NCBI RefSeq assembly: GCF_001976065.1
Contig: NZ_MNAH01000011.1
Location: 55-64,054, forward strand
DNA from: Pseudomonas putida
Lineage (GTDB): Bacteria; Pseudomonadota; Gammaproteobacteria; Pseudomonadales; Pseudomonadaceae
DNA: 64,000 bases
Direction: 5' to 3'
The notes beneath the pieces were generated by a model. It was not told where the DNA came from and made no database searches. It saw nothing but the letters and a program-made list of their open reading frames with translations. Positions within the stretch are counted from its first letter, which is position 1; each line of letters opens with the position of its first letter. Below are positions 43,153 through 52,495 of this stretch, piece by piece. The translations under genes and the position numbers were made by a program.

Positions 43153-44458
43153 TTGTGATGAGGATCAGGGGCTACGCAAGCCGGTCATGCAAAAGGAGGT
43201 CGGACTCCTCTTTGAGTGGGATAACGGTGAGCAACTGGGTCCGAATACATCCTGCCACCTCACTATCGGGGGTGAGACCACGATTTACGGGTTAATGGAT
43301 GGCAAAAAACTGTTTTGTCAGACACCACCCGGTAAATACGAGGCCCAACTACTTCGAAATGTTAACACCGAGGAAAAACTCAACGAAGCTCGACAGCAAC
43401 TCAAAAAAGCATTGGACGCAATCATTGAGCATGAGAAAGAAGAAGCTGCGGCGCTGAAGAAGATTCAGGATAGCCAGCACATCTTCATTAGACCCTTCCA
43501 TTTACTCCTGGCAATGGGTCGTGGCTTTTTTCATAGTTTGTGGGGATTCATTAAAGGCACCAAGGAGCTATCCGACCTCGTTAATCCTTTCACTTCCCTT
43601 TCGAACGCACTTGCTGCCGCATGGACGGCCAAAAGGGACGACGGAGTCTCTTGGGTTCAATCCTTTACAAAAAACTACTCTGATGAGCAACATCGTGAGA
43701 TAACCGAAGCACTTGGTTTTGATCCGGAAAAAGTGTCTCGTGAAAAACTGGCGGAAGCATATGAGATCGCTTGCTTCATCTATGAAGACACCCGCAGCAG
43801 AGAAATACTCAAAAATTTTGCTGGTAATTATATAGAGGTTCAGAACATAGAGGAGAAAATGGAATTTGGTGGGTCCGTTGTCTTCGAAATCGTATTGAAC
43901 GTATTGTTGATCGCAACAACTGGAGGGGCGGGGAGCGCAGCCAGAGTCGCTGTATCGTCCCCGCTTCTAAAGTTATTGAAATCGCTAGAGGAGGCATTAC
44001 AAAATCTTTCCAAGTGGATCACCAATCACACAGTTAAATCAAGATCTCATATCAAGGGAACGACAGGTACAAGTGCAGTCACTGTAGTCTTGCGGCGCCC
44101 CAAAGAAATCATACCCGATGAAATTACACATCCGCCAGCTCCCTACCCAGTATCTCCAAAACCTGATAAGTGGAGTCGAGAGCCTAGAAGTATTCAAGAT
44201 CAGATGACGTTACAGGCTGCAAAAGATGGCCAAGGTGTGGTAATTATAGAGAACTTAAAAGACCCCGCCTTCGGAGGCATGAATAAGGTGGAACTTAAAG
44301 TAAAATCCAAGAATGGCCAAGATTCAGTTGTGCATTACGTGAAAAATCCGAGCACTGGAGAATTGATGGACTTCAAATTCAAGAAGCATAGCGCTGATGG
44401 CATAAAACCTTTGGGCAATGACCCTGCCGTATGGTCTGGAGCACTGGAAATAAAATGA
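43049..44458 (+). CDS. Modular T6SS effector, toxin domain unassigned
   Basis: A 469-residue protein directly after hcp. In order: a polar N-terminus with ASPNMYGAHRPP (1-45); a beta-rich domain with PVMQKEVGLLFEWDNGEQLG and GLMDGKKLFCQTPPGKYEAQ (46-105); a coiled coil (about 108-145); hydrophobic segments (LLLAMGRGFFHSLWGFIKG, about 152-170; VVFEIVLNVLLIATTGGAGS, about 275-295); a Pro-rich linker (about 350-380); and a C-terminal toxin-like domain (MTLQAAKDGQGVVIIENLKD ... HYVKNPSTGELMDFKFKKHS). AAGGAG precedes the ATG. The gene overlaps its immunity candidate. The toxic activity of the C-terminus is not recognised. AT-rich codon use suggests transfer. Confidence 0.8.
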   Translation: MSSYNSRYSTPSGVCRPASPNMYGAHRPPSQRQFDCDEDQGLRKPVMQKEVGLLFEWDNGEQLGPNTSCHLTIGGETTIYGLMDGKKLFCQTPPGKYEAQLLRNVNTEEKLNEARQQLKKALDAIIEHEKEEAAALKKIQDSQHIFIRPFHLLLAMGRGFFHSLWGFIKGTKELSDLVNPFTSLSNALAAAWTAKRDDGVSWVQSFTKNYSDEQHREITEALGFDPEKVSREKLAEAYEIACFIYEDTRSREILKNFAGNYIEVQNIEEKMEFGGSVVFEIVLNVLLIATTGGAGSAARVAVSSPLLKLLKSLEEALQNLSKWITNHTVKSRSHIKGTTGTSAVTVVLRRPKEIIPDEITHPPAPYPVSPKPDKWSREPRSIQDQMTLQAAKDGQGVVIIENLKDPAFGGMNKVELKVKSKNGQDSVVHYVKNPSTGELMDFKFKKHSADGIKPLGNDPAVWSGALEIK

Positions 44459-44868
44459 AGATTCTTTGCACATACAATAATCTTAATGATATAAAAGAGC
44501 ACGACACTGTTTTGCATTTGAAACGTTATATATCAATGCCGGGCGGAGAAGTTGAGCTAGAGGTCGGGAGGAAGTATGTTGTTTATGGGGTTGAATTTCG
44601 TGAAAATTGGCCCTGGTTCTATATATGCACAGAAGACTACGACGATTATCCAAAGCCTTTTTCCGCAAGTTTTTTCGATATTGTAGATAAGCGTTTTTCA
44701 ATGTTCTGGCAGCTTGGTTTTGAGCATGAACATGGTGGTAAACCTCAGAGCAAGATCACGTTCTCAGAATGGGCCAGCGATCCGAGCTATTATGAAAGAT
44801 TAATAGAGGGTGAAGACCTGGCCATTTCCACATTTGCAAAATATAGAAAGCTGATCGATCAAGAATAG
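44455..44868 (+). CDS. Candidate immunity protein for the hcp-linked effector
   Basis: A 137-residue acidic cytoplasmic protein (MKILCTYNNLNDIKEHDTVL; WPWFYICTEDYDDYPKPFSA; FSEWASDPSYYERLIEGEDL). The ATG overlaps the effector stop (ATGA), so it is translated with it. Position, size, acidity and AT-rich sequence fit a cognate immunity protein acting in the cytoplasm. No named Imm family is recognised. Confidence 0.75.
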   Translation: MKILCTYNNLNDIKEHDTVLHLKRYISMPGGEVELEVGRKYVVYGVEFRENWPWFYICTEDYDDYPKPFSASFFDIVDKRFSMFWQLGFEHEHGGKPQSKITFSEWASDPSYYERLIEGEDLAISTFAKYRKLIDQE

Positions 44869-44915
44869 TGGATTAAAACTCTAAATACCGGACAGATTTA
44901 TGGTGATTCTGTCCC

Positions 44916-45096
44916 TTGGTGTCCTCACCCAACGTGTTTTTTTATCCTGTAAAGGAGCGCAAACTGAGCGACCTGGCGTTCGAATGGCCTGGTGCAGTCG
45001 ACTGGCGCGGAGTGATCCCGGGCACTGGGGAGGTGAGGACTTTCTCGAATACGAAGAGCGCACTTGCGGTCGACTGCAGGGGCCGGAGGAGGTGTT
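44916..45096 (+). other. Coding-like remnant just before the patatin gene
   Basis: One frame reads NVFFYPVKERKLSDLAFEWP, then GAVDWRGVIPGTGEVRTFSN, which looks like protein, but it runs out of frame with the patatin gene around 45085-45095. It may be the original N-terminus of the lipase separated by a frameshift, or the tail of a lost gene. GC content rises sharply here, marking the right edge of the AT-rich island. Confidence 0.35.
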
Positions 45097-46305
45097 TTGA
45101 AACCGTTCCCGCTCAAACCCGGCGAGTCGACCCTGGACATGTTTCTTCAAGCGTGTCTGCCTCGGCGTGACGCTGTACCGCCAAGCTTGACGGACAAAGC
45201 GGTCATCCCTGGCATTCCCGATGCTCGCTACCGGTTGGACCACGACCTGACGCCGTTCATCCAGGATGCGGTTCAGGCCAACAAACGAGAAAGCGAGGGG
45301 CTCGCCGAGGCTGGGAAGCCGAACGACATCCTGCCGCTGGCAAGTATGCTGGCCGTTTCGGGTGGCGGCGATGCAGGCGCATTCGCAGCGGGGCTGATTG
45401 CTGGATGGACCACCCATGGAACCCGGCCCATGTTCAAGGTCGTCACGGGTATCAGCGCGGGCGCTTTGATCGCCCCGTTCGCTTACCTGGGCCCTGAGCA
45501 CGACGGCGTGATTCGGTACGTCTCCAATGCGATCGGTCCAAAAGACATCTTTCATCCGCGAAGCGTGCTGACCCGTCTTGCCAGCGACGGTATAGCGGAC
45601 AGCAAGCCACTGTCGCGGCTCATTTCAACCTACGTCACGGCAGAGATTCTCGCGGCGATCGCGGCGCAGTACGCCACAGGACGAATCCTGCTGATCGGCA
45701 CAACCGATCTTGATTCAGGACGACCCGTCACCTGGAACATGGGCGCCATTGCGGCAAGCCAGGCACCGGGAGCGCTCGATCTGTTTCGCAACATCATGCT
45801 CGCGTCAATGAGTATTCCCGGTGCCGTCTCGCCCGTCATGATCGATGTGGAAGTAGATGGCCAACAGTTTCACGAAATGCACGTCGACGGCGGGGTGATC
45901 ACCCAAGTGTTTCTTTACCCACCTGGCACCTTGGTGGGGCTGAACCGGGCCGCCGGAGTACCTTTGCGACGGGAACGGCATTTCTATGTCATTCGAAATG
46001 GGACACTGGAGCCGCAGTGGTCCGGGACCAAGCGCCGTACCTTGAGCATCGGCGGACGAGCCATCAGTGCATTGATCCAAACCCAGGGGATCAGCGACCT
46101 GGAGCGGATTTACCGTATGGCGCAGCAGGATGGAGCCGACTTCAACCTGGCCTACATTGGCGCCGACTTTGACTTTCCGCGCACTCGCAAATTCGATGGC
46201 GAGTACATGAAGCGATTGTTCGATTACGCCTTTCAACTCAGCGCGAAGGGCTATCCGTGGCATAAATCGTCGCCGAACGAAAGCCGGCAAATCCCCGGAC
46301 TATGA
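45097..46305 (+). CDS. Patatin-like phospholipase
   Basis: A 402-residue patatin. Oxyanion-type Gly-rich motif SGGGDAGAFAAGL (about 88-100), nucleophile Ser120 in GISAGAL, and catalytic Asp264 in VDGGV. No signal peptide with this start. TTG at 45097 follows GGAGGAGG closely; an upstream frame may be the true N-terminus after a frameshift. Neighbourhood to the T6SS island suggests a possible lipase effector (Tle-like), but no immunity gene is seen. Confidence 0.85.
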   Translation: MKPFPLKPGESTLDMFLQACLPRRDAVPPSLTDKAVIPGIPDARYRLDHDLTPFIQDAVQANKRESEGLAEAGKPNDILPLASMLAVSGGGDAGAFAAGLIAGWTTHGTRPMFKVVTGISAGALIAPFAYLGPEHDGVIRYVSNAIGPKDIFHPRSVLTRLASDGIADSKPLSRLISTYVTAEILAAIAAQYATGRILLIGTTDLDSGRPVTWNMGAIAASQAPGALDLFRNIMLASMSIPGAVSPVMIDVEVDGQQFHEMHVDGGVITQVFLYPPGTLVGLNRAAGVPLRRERHFYVIRNGTLEPQWSGTKRRTLSIGGRAISALIQTQGISDLERIYRMAQQDGADFNLAYIGADFDFPRTRKFDGEYMKRLFDYAFQLSAKGYPWHKSSPNESRQIPGL

Positions 46306-46324
46306 GGCTGCCGACACAAGGCCC

Positions 46325-46597
46325 TTATTTGATTTGAGTTTTAATTTCGGTTCCTGGCACGAAGAACTTACCCGGATCATCGACCTTCTTCAGGTCAATC
46401 AAGGCTCGGCAAACGCAATGTGAGAAATTTTCCTGCAACGTGTCGGGATCTATTGATGCCACTTGCGAGAGTTGTATGTGTTGTCCCTCGGGTGTTTTAT
46501 AGCAGACACAATTATCAAGTTTGGTGATGCCGTAATCATCCGACTGGCAAGCAGTGGTCAGCAAAGTGATGGTGATGAGCATGACGAAGCGTTTCAT
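46325..46597 (-). CDS. Small lipoprotein
   Basis: A 90-residue lipoprotein: signal with lipobox TTAC (Cys17). Four further Cys (NCVCYK, HCVCRA) suggest two disulfides or metal binding. Ends convergently with the patatin gene, 19 bp apart. Function unknown. Confidence 0.7.
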   Translation of the reverse strand: MKRFVMLITITLLTTACQSDDYGITKLDNCVCYKTPEGQHIQLSQVASIDPDTLQENFSHCVCRALIDLKKVDDPGKFFVPGTEIKTQIK

Positions 46598-46726
46598 TGG
46601 CTCCCCCCGAGGCTGGAGTGAAGGGCTTACTCCAGAGGAAGCTTAGCTGTCATTTTCCATCGCTCCATTACCCGCTGCTCGCGAAGTGGCGACCCCTGAT
46701 GAGGCCGCCATGTTTCGCCGGTCTGC

Positions 46727-48385
46727 TCAGTTACCCGCTGGCATCGGCAGGTTGATCCCTTCTTTTTTCAGGGTGTCACGCACGTACTGGAATTTCTGGT
46801 ACTGCGACAGCTCGATCGGCCCGTCATAACCCATGCTTTGCAGTTTGCGCGGTGGGTAATCGACGTAGGTTTTCATCAACTTGATGATTGCGCCCGTGAT
46901 CGGCACCATCGTCCAGGTGCGCTCGGTGAAGTTGTTCATGAACAGGTCATAGCGCTCTTGCGGGTCTTGCCACAAGTCAAAGACCTGGGGCACGGTGGCC
47001 ACGTATTTTTCTGCGCCTTTCCACCCCAGGTTGGTGTCCACCGCCAAGCCGCCGGTTTGCGCGCCATCGTCACCGCGCAGGTTGAACACGGCCTTGTAGT
47101 TGCCGACACGGGCTGCCCCCGGTGACAGTTCGTTCTCGGTGAAGTAGAACCACTCCTTGCGCGGAGAAGGGCCGCTGCCGGTGAGTACCGGGGTCATGTC
47201 GTAACTGTCGAAGATGATGGGCTGACCTTCGCGATCTTTTTCCGGCAGCTTCACGCCAGCGACAGAAGCGAACGTCGCCATCAAGTCCAGGCCACCAAGC
47301 ATTTCGTGGTTTTTGGTGTCGGGCTTGATCTTGTCTGGCCAGACGGCAATGGCCGGTACCCGGTTGCCGCCTTCACGCACCGTGCCCTTGGTGCCGCGGA
47401 ACGGGGTGTAGCCGGCGTCGGGATAAACATCCTGCCAGGCCCCGTTGTCCGTGGTGTAGACCACCAAGGTGTTCTTATCCAGGCCCAGCGCCTTGAGCTT
47501 GTCCATGATGCGGCCGATGTGGGTATCGAGTTCGACGACAGAGTCGGCGTACTTGGACTTGGACATGGACTTGTGAACGAACTCCGGTGCCGGCATGTTG
47601 GGCTGGTGCACTTTCATGAAGTTGACGTTGATGAAGAACGGCTTGTCCGATTTGGCTGCGGTGTCGAGAAACTCCAGGGCGGCTTTTTCCACGTAGTTGT
47701 CAAAGAACGGAATGCCGACCACGCCGGGTTTGCCGTCTACGACAGGGGTGTCCACGTACTGGCCGTTGACCTTGAATTCTTCGACCGGTTTTTCCCCCGC
47801 CTTGCCGGACAATGCGCCCTTGGTGACCCTTTGGAACATCTCGCGGGTTTGCGGATCCATGTCCGGGAACCAGGTGGGGTCTGCGTAGGTGTAGGCGTTG
47901 AGGTGGTACAGGCCGACGTACTTCATCACGTCGTAACCCTGGGCATTGGGCAGCGCATAATCGGCTTCGCCCAAGTGCCACTTGCCGGTGAAGTAGGTGT
48001 CGTAGCCACCGGTTTTCAACACCGATGCCAATGTCCACTCGGCGGCTGGCAAGCCACCGCCCTGGCCCTGGAAGGCCACGGTGGTCATGCCGCTACGATT
48101 GGGAATACGCCCGGTCTGCATGGCCGCCCGACCCGGTGTGCAGCTTGGCTGGGCATAAAAAGAGTAAAAAGTGACGCCTTCTGCCGCCAACTGATCGATG
48201 CTGGGCGTGGGCATGCCTCGACCGACCCCACCGCCATAGGGGCCCAGGTCGCCATAGCCGGTATCGTCGGAGACGATAAACAGAATGTTGGTCTTTTCCG
48301 TCTGGGCTGCGTGGGCAAATCCGGTCAAGGACAAAAGAGTGGCAAACACCAGAGAGAATTTGAAACGATCCGATAGCTGTTCCAT
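46727..48385 (-). CDS. Type I (formylglycine) sulfatase, exported
   Basis: A 552-residue arylsulfatase-like enzyme with a signal peptide (FAHAAQ, about 24-28). Catalytic Cys82 in SCTPGRAAMQTG (CxPxR) would be converted to formylglycine. Asp40/Asp41 (FIVSDDTGYGD) and Asp-Asn later (YTTDNGAW) bind calcium; FTGKWHLG carries the conserved Lys/His. It should hydrolyse sulfate esters in the periplasm. GAGGAATCC precedes the ATG. No maturase gene adjoins. Together with the alkylsulfatase 3.7 kb away it suggests sulfate-ester scavenging. Confidence 0.92.
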   Translation of the reverse strand: MEQLSDRFKFSLVFATLLSLTGFAHAAQTEKTNILFIVSDDTGYGDLGPYGGGVGRGMPTPSIDQLAAEGVTFYSFYAQPSCTPGRAAMQTGRIPNRSGMTTVAFQGQGGGLPAAEWTLASVLKTGGYDTYFTGKWHLGEADYALPNAQGYDVMKYVGLYHLNAYTYADPTWFPDMDPQTREMFQRVTKGALSGKAGEKPVEEFKVNGQYVDTPVVDGKPGVVGIPFFDNYVEKAALEFLDTAAKSDKPFFINVNFMKVHQPNMPAPEFVHKSMSKSKYADSVVELDTHIGRIMDKLKALGLDKNTLVVYTTDNGAWQDVYPDAGYTPFRGTKGTVREGGNRVPAIAVWPDKIKPDTKNHEMLGGLDLMATFASVAGVKLPEKDREGQPIIFDSYDMTPVLTGSGPSPRKEWFYFTENELSPGAARVGNYKAVFNLRGDDGAQTGGLAVDTNLGWKGAEKYVATVPQVFDLWQDPQERYDLFMNNFTERTWTMVPITGAIIKLMKTYVDYPPRKLQSMGYDGPIELSQYQKFQYVRDTLKKEGINLPMPAGN

Positions 48386-48692
48386 CCAGGATTCCTCGTT
48401 GTTTCATGTGGGAACCGGGTGATGAGTGCACATCAATGTTGACCCTTGGTGCATTGACCACCGAGTAATCAGCCTAGGTACTGCGTACAGAATCATTTCC
48501 CCCTTTTTGCATGACCGTGCACGGATTAAGGCGCAGGAAGGAGTCTAGTGCGGTTTTTTTCAAATGAGCGGGCGATTGCAGTGTTTTAGTGGCTGATGTA
48601 ACGCCAGGATTACAAACTGGATCAACATCACCATGTATAGGGAAAATACAATCGCCACTTAGAATGGGTCGACTCAAATGACTACAGGCGAT
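48386..48692. other. Non-coding gap between lipoprotein and sulfatase genes
   Basis: No supported gene, RNA, or repeat. It should contain the sulfatase promoter, but I see no clear -10/-35 or operator. Confidence 0.5.
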
Positions 48693-49145
48693 TCATCGAG
48701 TCGCGTGTACAACATCGCCGCAGAAAATATCGGCGTTGCCGTCCTCGGGTGAAGTACGCACAACAACCGAGTACTTGCCGGAAAGCAGGTCTGGCAGGGG
48801 TATCGGCGCGCTTCTGTAAAAGGTCCATCCACCGGTTCCTGCATTGGGTTCAGTGTTGACCTTATCGTTCATTGCGAACGCGGCTGGCCCAGGTTGCTGA
48901 CAACTGCCTTTGTTGATGAAGGTGTAGATGCGCGGCGGCAAGATGGTTCCGTTTGGAACGCCAGTTATGTAGAAATCAAAATTGGTTTGATTGCCTTCGC
49001 CGGTCAATGTGGTCGTGGCGGTATGACCAGGATTTTTCTGGGTCGCTGGCAAAGGAAGATTCATTGACTGGTGGTGTGATGAGCTGGAGCAACCGAAGAG
49101 CGATGCGGTGATCAATAGCGCTGACAGCAGGGGACAGAGTTTCAT
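48693..49145 (-). CDS. Small outer lipoprotein, paralogue of the gene at 26198
   Basis: A 150-residue lipoprotein: signal with lipobox LFGC (Cys19). Shared with the 26198 protein: NPGHTATTTLTGEGNQTNF, GSCQQPGPAAF, and VVVRTSPEDGNADIFCGDV in the same order. GGAGG precedes the ATG at 49145. Function unknown; a pair of Cys could form a disulfide. Confidence 0.82.
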   Translation of the reverse strand: MKLCPLLSALLITASLFGCSSSSHHQSMNLPLPATQKNPGHTATTTLTGEGNQTNFDFYITGVPNGTILPPRIYTFINKGSCQQPGPAAFAMNDKVNTEPNAGTGGWTFYRSAPIPLPDLLSGKYSVVVRTSPEDGNADIFCGDVVHATR

Positions 49146-49271
49146 TGCCAACCTCCAAGAGTGGAAGAAGTGCGGTGGGGGGAGTCTTGGGTATAGCTCA
49201 GTCACGCGGCGTTGCGTTCTTGAATATCCCGCGCAATCGCCAAAGTGCATGAGATTTCGGCAGGCGAACCA

Positions 49272-50249
49272 CTAACCTTGATTCTTTTTTGCTGCGCTTG
49301 TCATTTCGGCCAGCACAATTTCACGCTGACAAATTTCCTCCTCTACAACCCGCACCTCATTCATGTAAACCTCCACTGCGGGCGGCAGTGAGCGCTCTTT
49401 CAGATAGATAAAACCATAGCGGGTGCGCAGGGGCAGGTCATGGAGGGGTAATGGTACGACTTCGCCAGCGAGGAACTCTCGCTCAAAAGTCGATAAATTC
49501 CCTACTGCCAGGGCGTTACTGTGCTCGACGAATCTGACGATTTGCATGGGCACGTCTATTTCGATCGCCGGTACAAAATCACCCGTCAAGGGATCGTAGG
49601 CGCCGGCACAGCCCAATGTTGCCGGAAGCAAATGGGTCGCCAGTCGCAACGGAATGCGCGAGGCCACCCAGGGGTAATCGAGTGTTTGCGCCAAGGTGGG
49701 TGGACGTTTTTGCGATAGCAGCGGATGGCCCGGGCGACAAAACAGGCGGCCCACATGCTCACCCAACAATTCACAGGTGAACTCTTGCCGGCCTTGCAAG
49801 GTGCTGATTTCGGCGATCCCCAAGTCGACTGCGCCGGTGGCGACCTGATGGGCGACTTCGCGCCAGCCGGCGACATGGGCAGTGACCTTGATCTGCGGAT
49901 GCCGTGCATGCAAACGCGCGATGCTGGCGTATCCGCTGGTGACACTCGGATAGGGACCCAAGGCAACTTTCAGCGCGCCGATATCGCCTCCCGCCAGTAA
50001 GGCGATGTCGCGCCGCAGATCCTCCTCGGCCACCAACAGGCGTCGGCTTTTTTCCCGCAGCAACTGACCAAACGCCGTCAGTACGACGCCATCCGTGCGG
50101 CGATCAAACAGCGTGACCCCCAGTTCACTCTCCAGCAACTGGATGCTTTTGCTCAGCGCCGGCTGGGAAACCCCCAGCGCTTTGGCCGCTCGACCAAAGT
50201 GGGCATGTTCAATCAACGCCAGAAACTGACGTAAGCGACGCGGCGTCAT
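49272..50249 (-). CDS. LysR-family regulator, SdsB1-like
   Basis: A 325-residue LysR regulator (MTPRRLRQFLALIEHAHFGRAA; VSQPALSKSIQLLESELG). It is divergent from the SdsA-type alkylsulfatase gene, the same arrangement as sdsB1-sdsA1 in P. aeruginosa, so it probably activates that gene in response to SDS or related alkyl compounds. A palindrome lies just before its ATG. Confidence 0.85.
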   Translation of the reverse strand: MTPRRLRQFLALIEHAHFGRAAKALGVSQPALSKSIQLLESELGVTLFDRRTDGVVLTAFGQLLREKSRRLLVAEEDLRRDIALLAGGDIGALKVALGPYPSVTSGYASIARLHARHPQIKVTAHVAGWREVAHQVATGAVDLGIAEISTLQGRQEFTCELLGEHVGRLFCRPGHPLLSQKRPPTLAQTLDYPWVASRIPLRLATHLLPATLGCAGAYDPLTGDFVPAIEIDVPMQIVRFVEHSNALAVGNLSTFEREFLAGEVVPLPLHDLPLRTRYGFIYLKERSLPPAVEVYMNEVRVVEEEICQREIVLAEMTSAAKKNQG

Positions 50250-50252
50250 GTC

Positions 50253-50268
50253 ATAACCTTAATGTTAT
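50253..50268. promoter_or_regulatory. LysR box ATAAC-N6-GTTAT
   Basis: A perfect interrupted palindrome (ATAACCTTAATGTTAT) 3 bp before the LysR ATG, in the divergent region with the alkylsulfatase gene. Candidate autoregulatory site. Confidence 0.6.
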
Positions 50269-50417
50269 CGAAAGTTGTTGAAACGGAATTTTTCGGAATG
50301 AAGTGAATATGCTATTCATGGCCTGGCGGGTCAAGTTGACGCGTACCCAATAAATACAATCGAGCGCACGTTTGCGCATTGACGCTCATGTCACCCCCTT
50401 TAGCGCAGGAACCCTTA

Positions 50418-52454
50418 ATGCACAACAAGACCCTTCATCTGGCACTGGCAATCACGCTTGGGAGCGGCATCAGCCCCATCCTCTTTGCTGCCGATGCAAA
50501 CGGCGCAAGTACTGATCCGGCCCCGACACAACACGCGCACTTCGACAGCAAGGGCAAAGCGCCTTCGTCCTACACCATCGAAGCGCAGAATGCTGTACGC
50601 CAGTCACTTCCGTTCACAGACCAACGCGATTTTGAAGAAGCCAGGAAAGGCTTCATCGCTGCACCGTCCTACAACAAGATCATGGCCGATGCCGGGAATG
50701 TCGCCTGGAACATGGGCAGCTATGACTTTCTGCTCGGCGGCAAGGACTTTGACAGCATCAATCCTTCCTTGCAGCGCCAGGCAGTGCTCAACATGGCCTT
50801 CGGTCTGTATGAGGTCGTTCCGGAAAAGATTTACCAAGTGCGTGGGTTTGACCTGGCCAACATCACCTTCATCAAGGGCGATACGGGCTGGATCGTGTTC
50901 GACACCCTGATGTCGAAGGAAACCGCCAAGGCTGCCCTGGATTTCATCAATGAAAAACTTGGCAAGCGCCCGGTCGTGGCGATAGTGATCTCTCACTCCC
51001 ATGCCGACCATTTCGGTGGTGTCCGCGGTCTGGTCGATGAAGCCGATGTGCGCAGCGGCAAGGTCCCGCTCATAGCACCAACCGGTTTCATGGAGCACGC
51101 CGTGGCTGAAAACGTCTATGCCGGCAACGCCATGACCCGCCGCGCCTTCTTCCAATACGGCGTGATGTTGCCGCACAGCCCCTATGGCCATGTCGACATG
51201 GCCATCGGAAAAAATGCCTCCATTGGCAACATGGGCCTGATCGAACCCAATCGCTACATCGCGAAAGATTTCGAAAGCCTGACCATCGACGGCGTGGAAA
51301 TGGAGTTCCAAAGTACTCCCGGCACTGAAGCCCCCGCGGAGATGAACACTTGGTTCCCGCAATTCAAGGCCTTCTGGGCAGCCGAAAACATCGTCGGCAC
51401 CATCCATAATATCTACACCTTGCGCGGAGCCCTGGTCCGAGATCCGCTGGTCTGGTCGAAGAATATCAACAACGCCTTGTATCGCTACGGACAACAGGCC
51501 GATGTCATGTTCGCCGCCCACAGTTGGCCGCGCTGGGGCAATGAGCGAATTCAAGACGTCATGCGCGCGCAACGCGATGCCTATGCCAACCTGAACAACG
51601 CCGTACTGCACGCCGCCAACCAGGGCGTCACCATCAACGAGATTCATAACGTCTACAAGTTGCCCGAAAGCCTGAAAAACAACTGGGCGACCCATAGCTA
51701 TCACGGCTCCGAAGAGCACAACAGCCGTGCCGTGATCAACCGCTACCTGGGTTACTGGGATGCCAACCCGGCGACACTGATGCCGTTGTCGCCGAAAGAT
51801 TCTGCACCGTTGTACGTGGACATGATGGGGGGCGCGGACAAGATCATGACCAAGGGCAAATCCTTGTTCGATCAGGGCAAATACCGCGAAGCCTATGAAA
51901 TTCTCAATAAACTGGTGTACGCCGAACCCCAGAACACCCAGGCCAAGGATCTGCTCGCGGACGTCTACGAGCAGGTTGGCTATCAGAAGGAAAGTGCGGG
52001 CGTGCGCAACAGCTTTCTCACCGCAGCGTATGAATTGCGCCATGGCATGCCCAAGGGAGTGCCGCCAAAACCCACCGGGCCGGACATGATCCGCGCCATG
52101 AGCACCGAGTTGTGGCTGGAATACCTCGGCATCGCACTGGACGGCAGCAAGGTCGCGGACCAACACCTGGTCCTGAATCTCAAGACACCCGACAACGGTG
52201 AGCAGTTTGTGGTTGAGTTGAGCAATTCAACGCTGACCACCATCAAGGGGCAGCAAGCGAAAAAGGCTGACCTGACCATCACGCTCAACCGCTCGGATCT
52301 TGAAAGCGTGATGGCAAGGAAAACCAACTTCGCTCAACTGGTCGCGGCAGGTAAAGCCACCTTCGAAGGCGACCAAAAACCCTTCGAACGGTTGATGGCC
52401 GCCATGACCCCGTTTACACCTACCTTTGAACTGCTGCCCGGCACCCAGCAGTAA
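50418..52454 (+). CDS. sdsA: Secreted SdsA1-type alkylsulfatase
   Basis: A 678-residue exported metallo-beta-lactamase-fold enzyme: signal peptide ending near ILFAADA, HxHxDH motif SHSHADHFGG (193-198) for two zinc ions, then the dimerisation and SCP-like C-terminal domains (VELSNSTLTTIKGQQAKKAD). It hydrolyses primary alkyl sulfates such as SDS to alcohol and sulfate. The start at 50418 follows CAGGA. Divergent LysR gene as in P. aeruginosa. Confidence 0.93.
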   Translation: MHNKTLHLALAITLGSGISPILFAADANGASTDPAPTQHAHFDSKGKAPSSYTIEAQNAVRQSLPFTDQRDFEEARKGFIAAPSYNKIMADAGNVAWNMGSYDFLLGGKDFDSINPSLQRQAVLNMAFGLYEVVPEKIYQVRGFDLANITFIKGDTGWIVFDTLMSKETAKAALDFINEKLGKRPVVAIVISHSHADHFGGVRGLVDEADVRSGKVPLIAPTGFMEHAVAENVYAGNAMTRRAFFQYGVMLPHSPYGHVDMAIGKNASIGNMGLIEPNRYIAKDFESLTIDGVEMEFQSTPGTEAPAEMNTWFPQFKAFWAAENIVGTIHNIYTLRGALVRDPLVWSKNINNALYRYGQQADVMFAAHSWPRWGNERIQDVMRAQRDAYANLNNAVLHAANQGVTINEIHNVYKLPESLKNNWATHSYHGSEEHNSRAVINRYLGYWDANPATLMPLSPKDSAPLYVDMMGGADKIMTKGKSLFDQGKYREAYEILNKLVYAEPQNTQAKDLLADVYEQVGYQKESAGVRNSFLTAAYELRHGMPKGVPPKPTGPDMIRAMSTELWLEYLGIALDGSKVADQHLVLNLKTPDNGEQFVVELSNSTLTTIKGQQAKKADLTITLNRSDLESVMARKTNFAQLVAAGKATFEGDQKPFERLMAAMTPFTPTFELLPGTQQ

Positions 52455-52495
52455 TTCATCAGGGCCGGGTGCTGCCCTGTTTCAGTCTGAGGCTA

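Noticed and set aside
50604-52166. 520-codon antisense frame inside the alkylsulfatase gene
   Set aside because: Shadow of a high-GC gene; the plus-strand protein has clear SdsA motifs and the antisense product has no recognisable domain.
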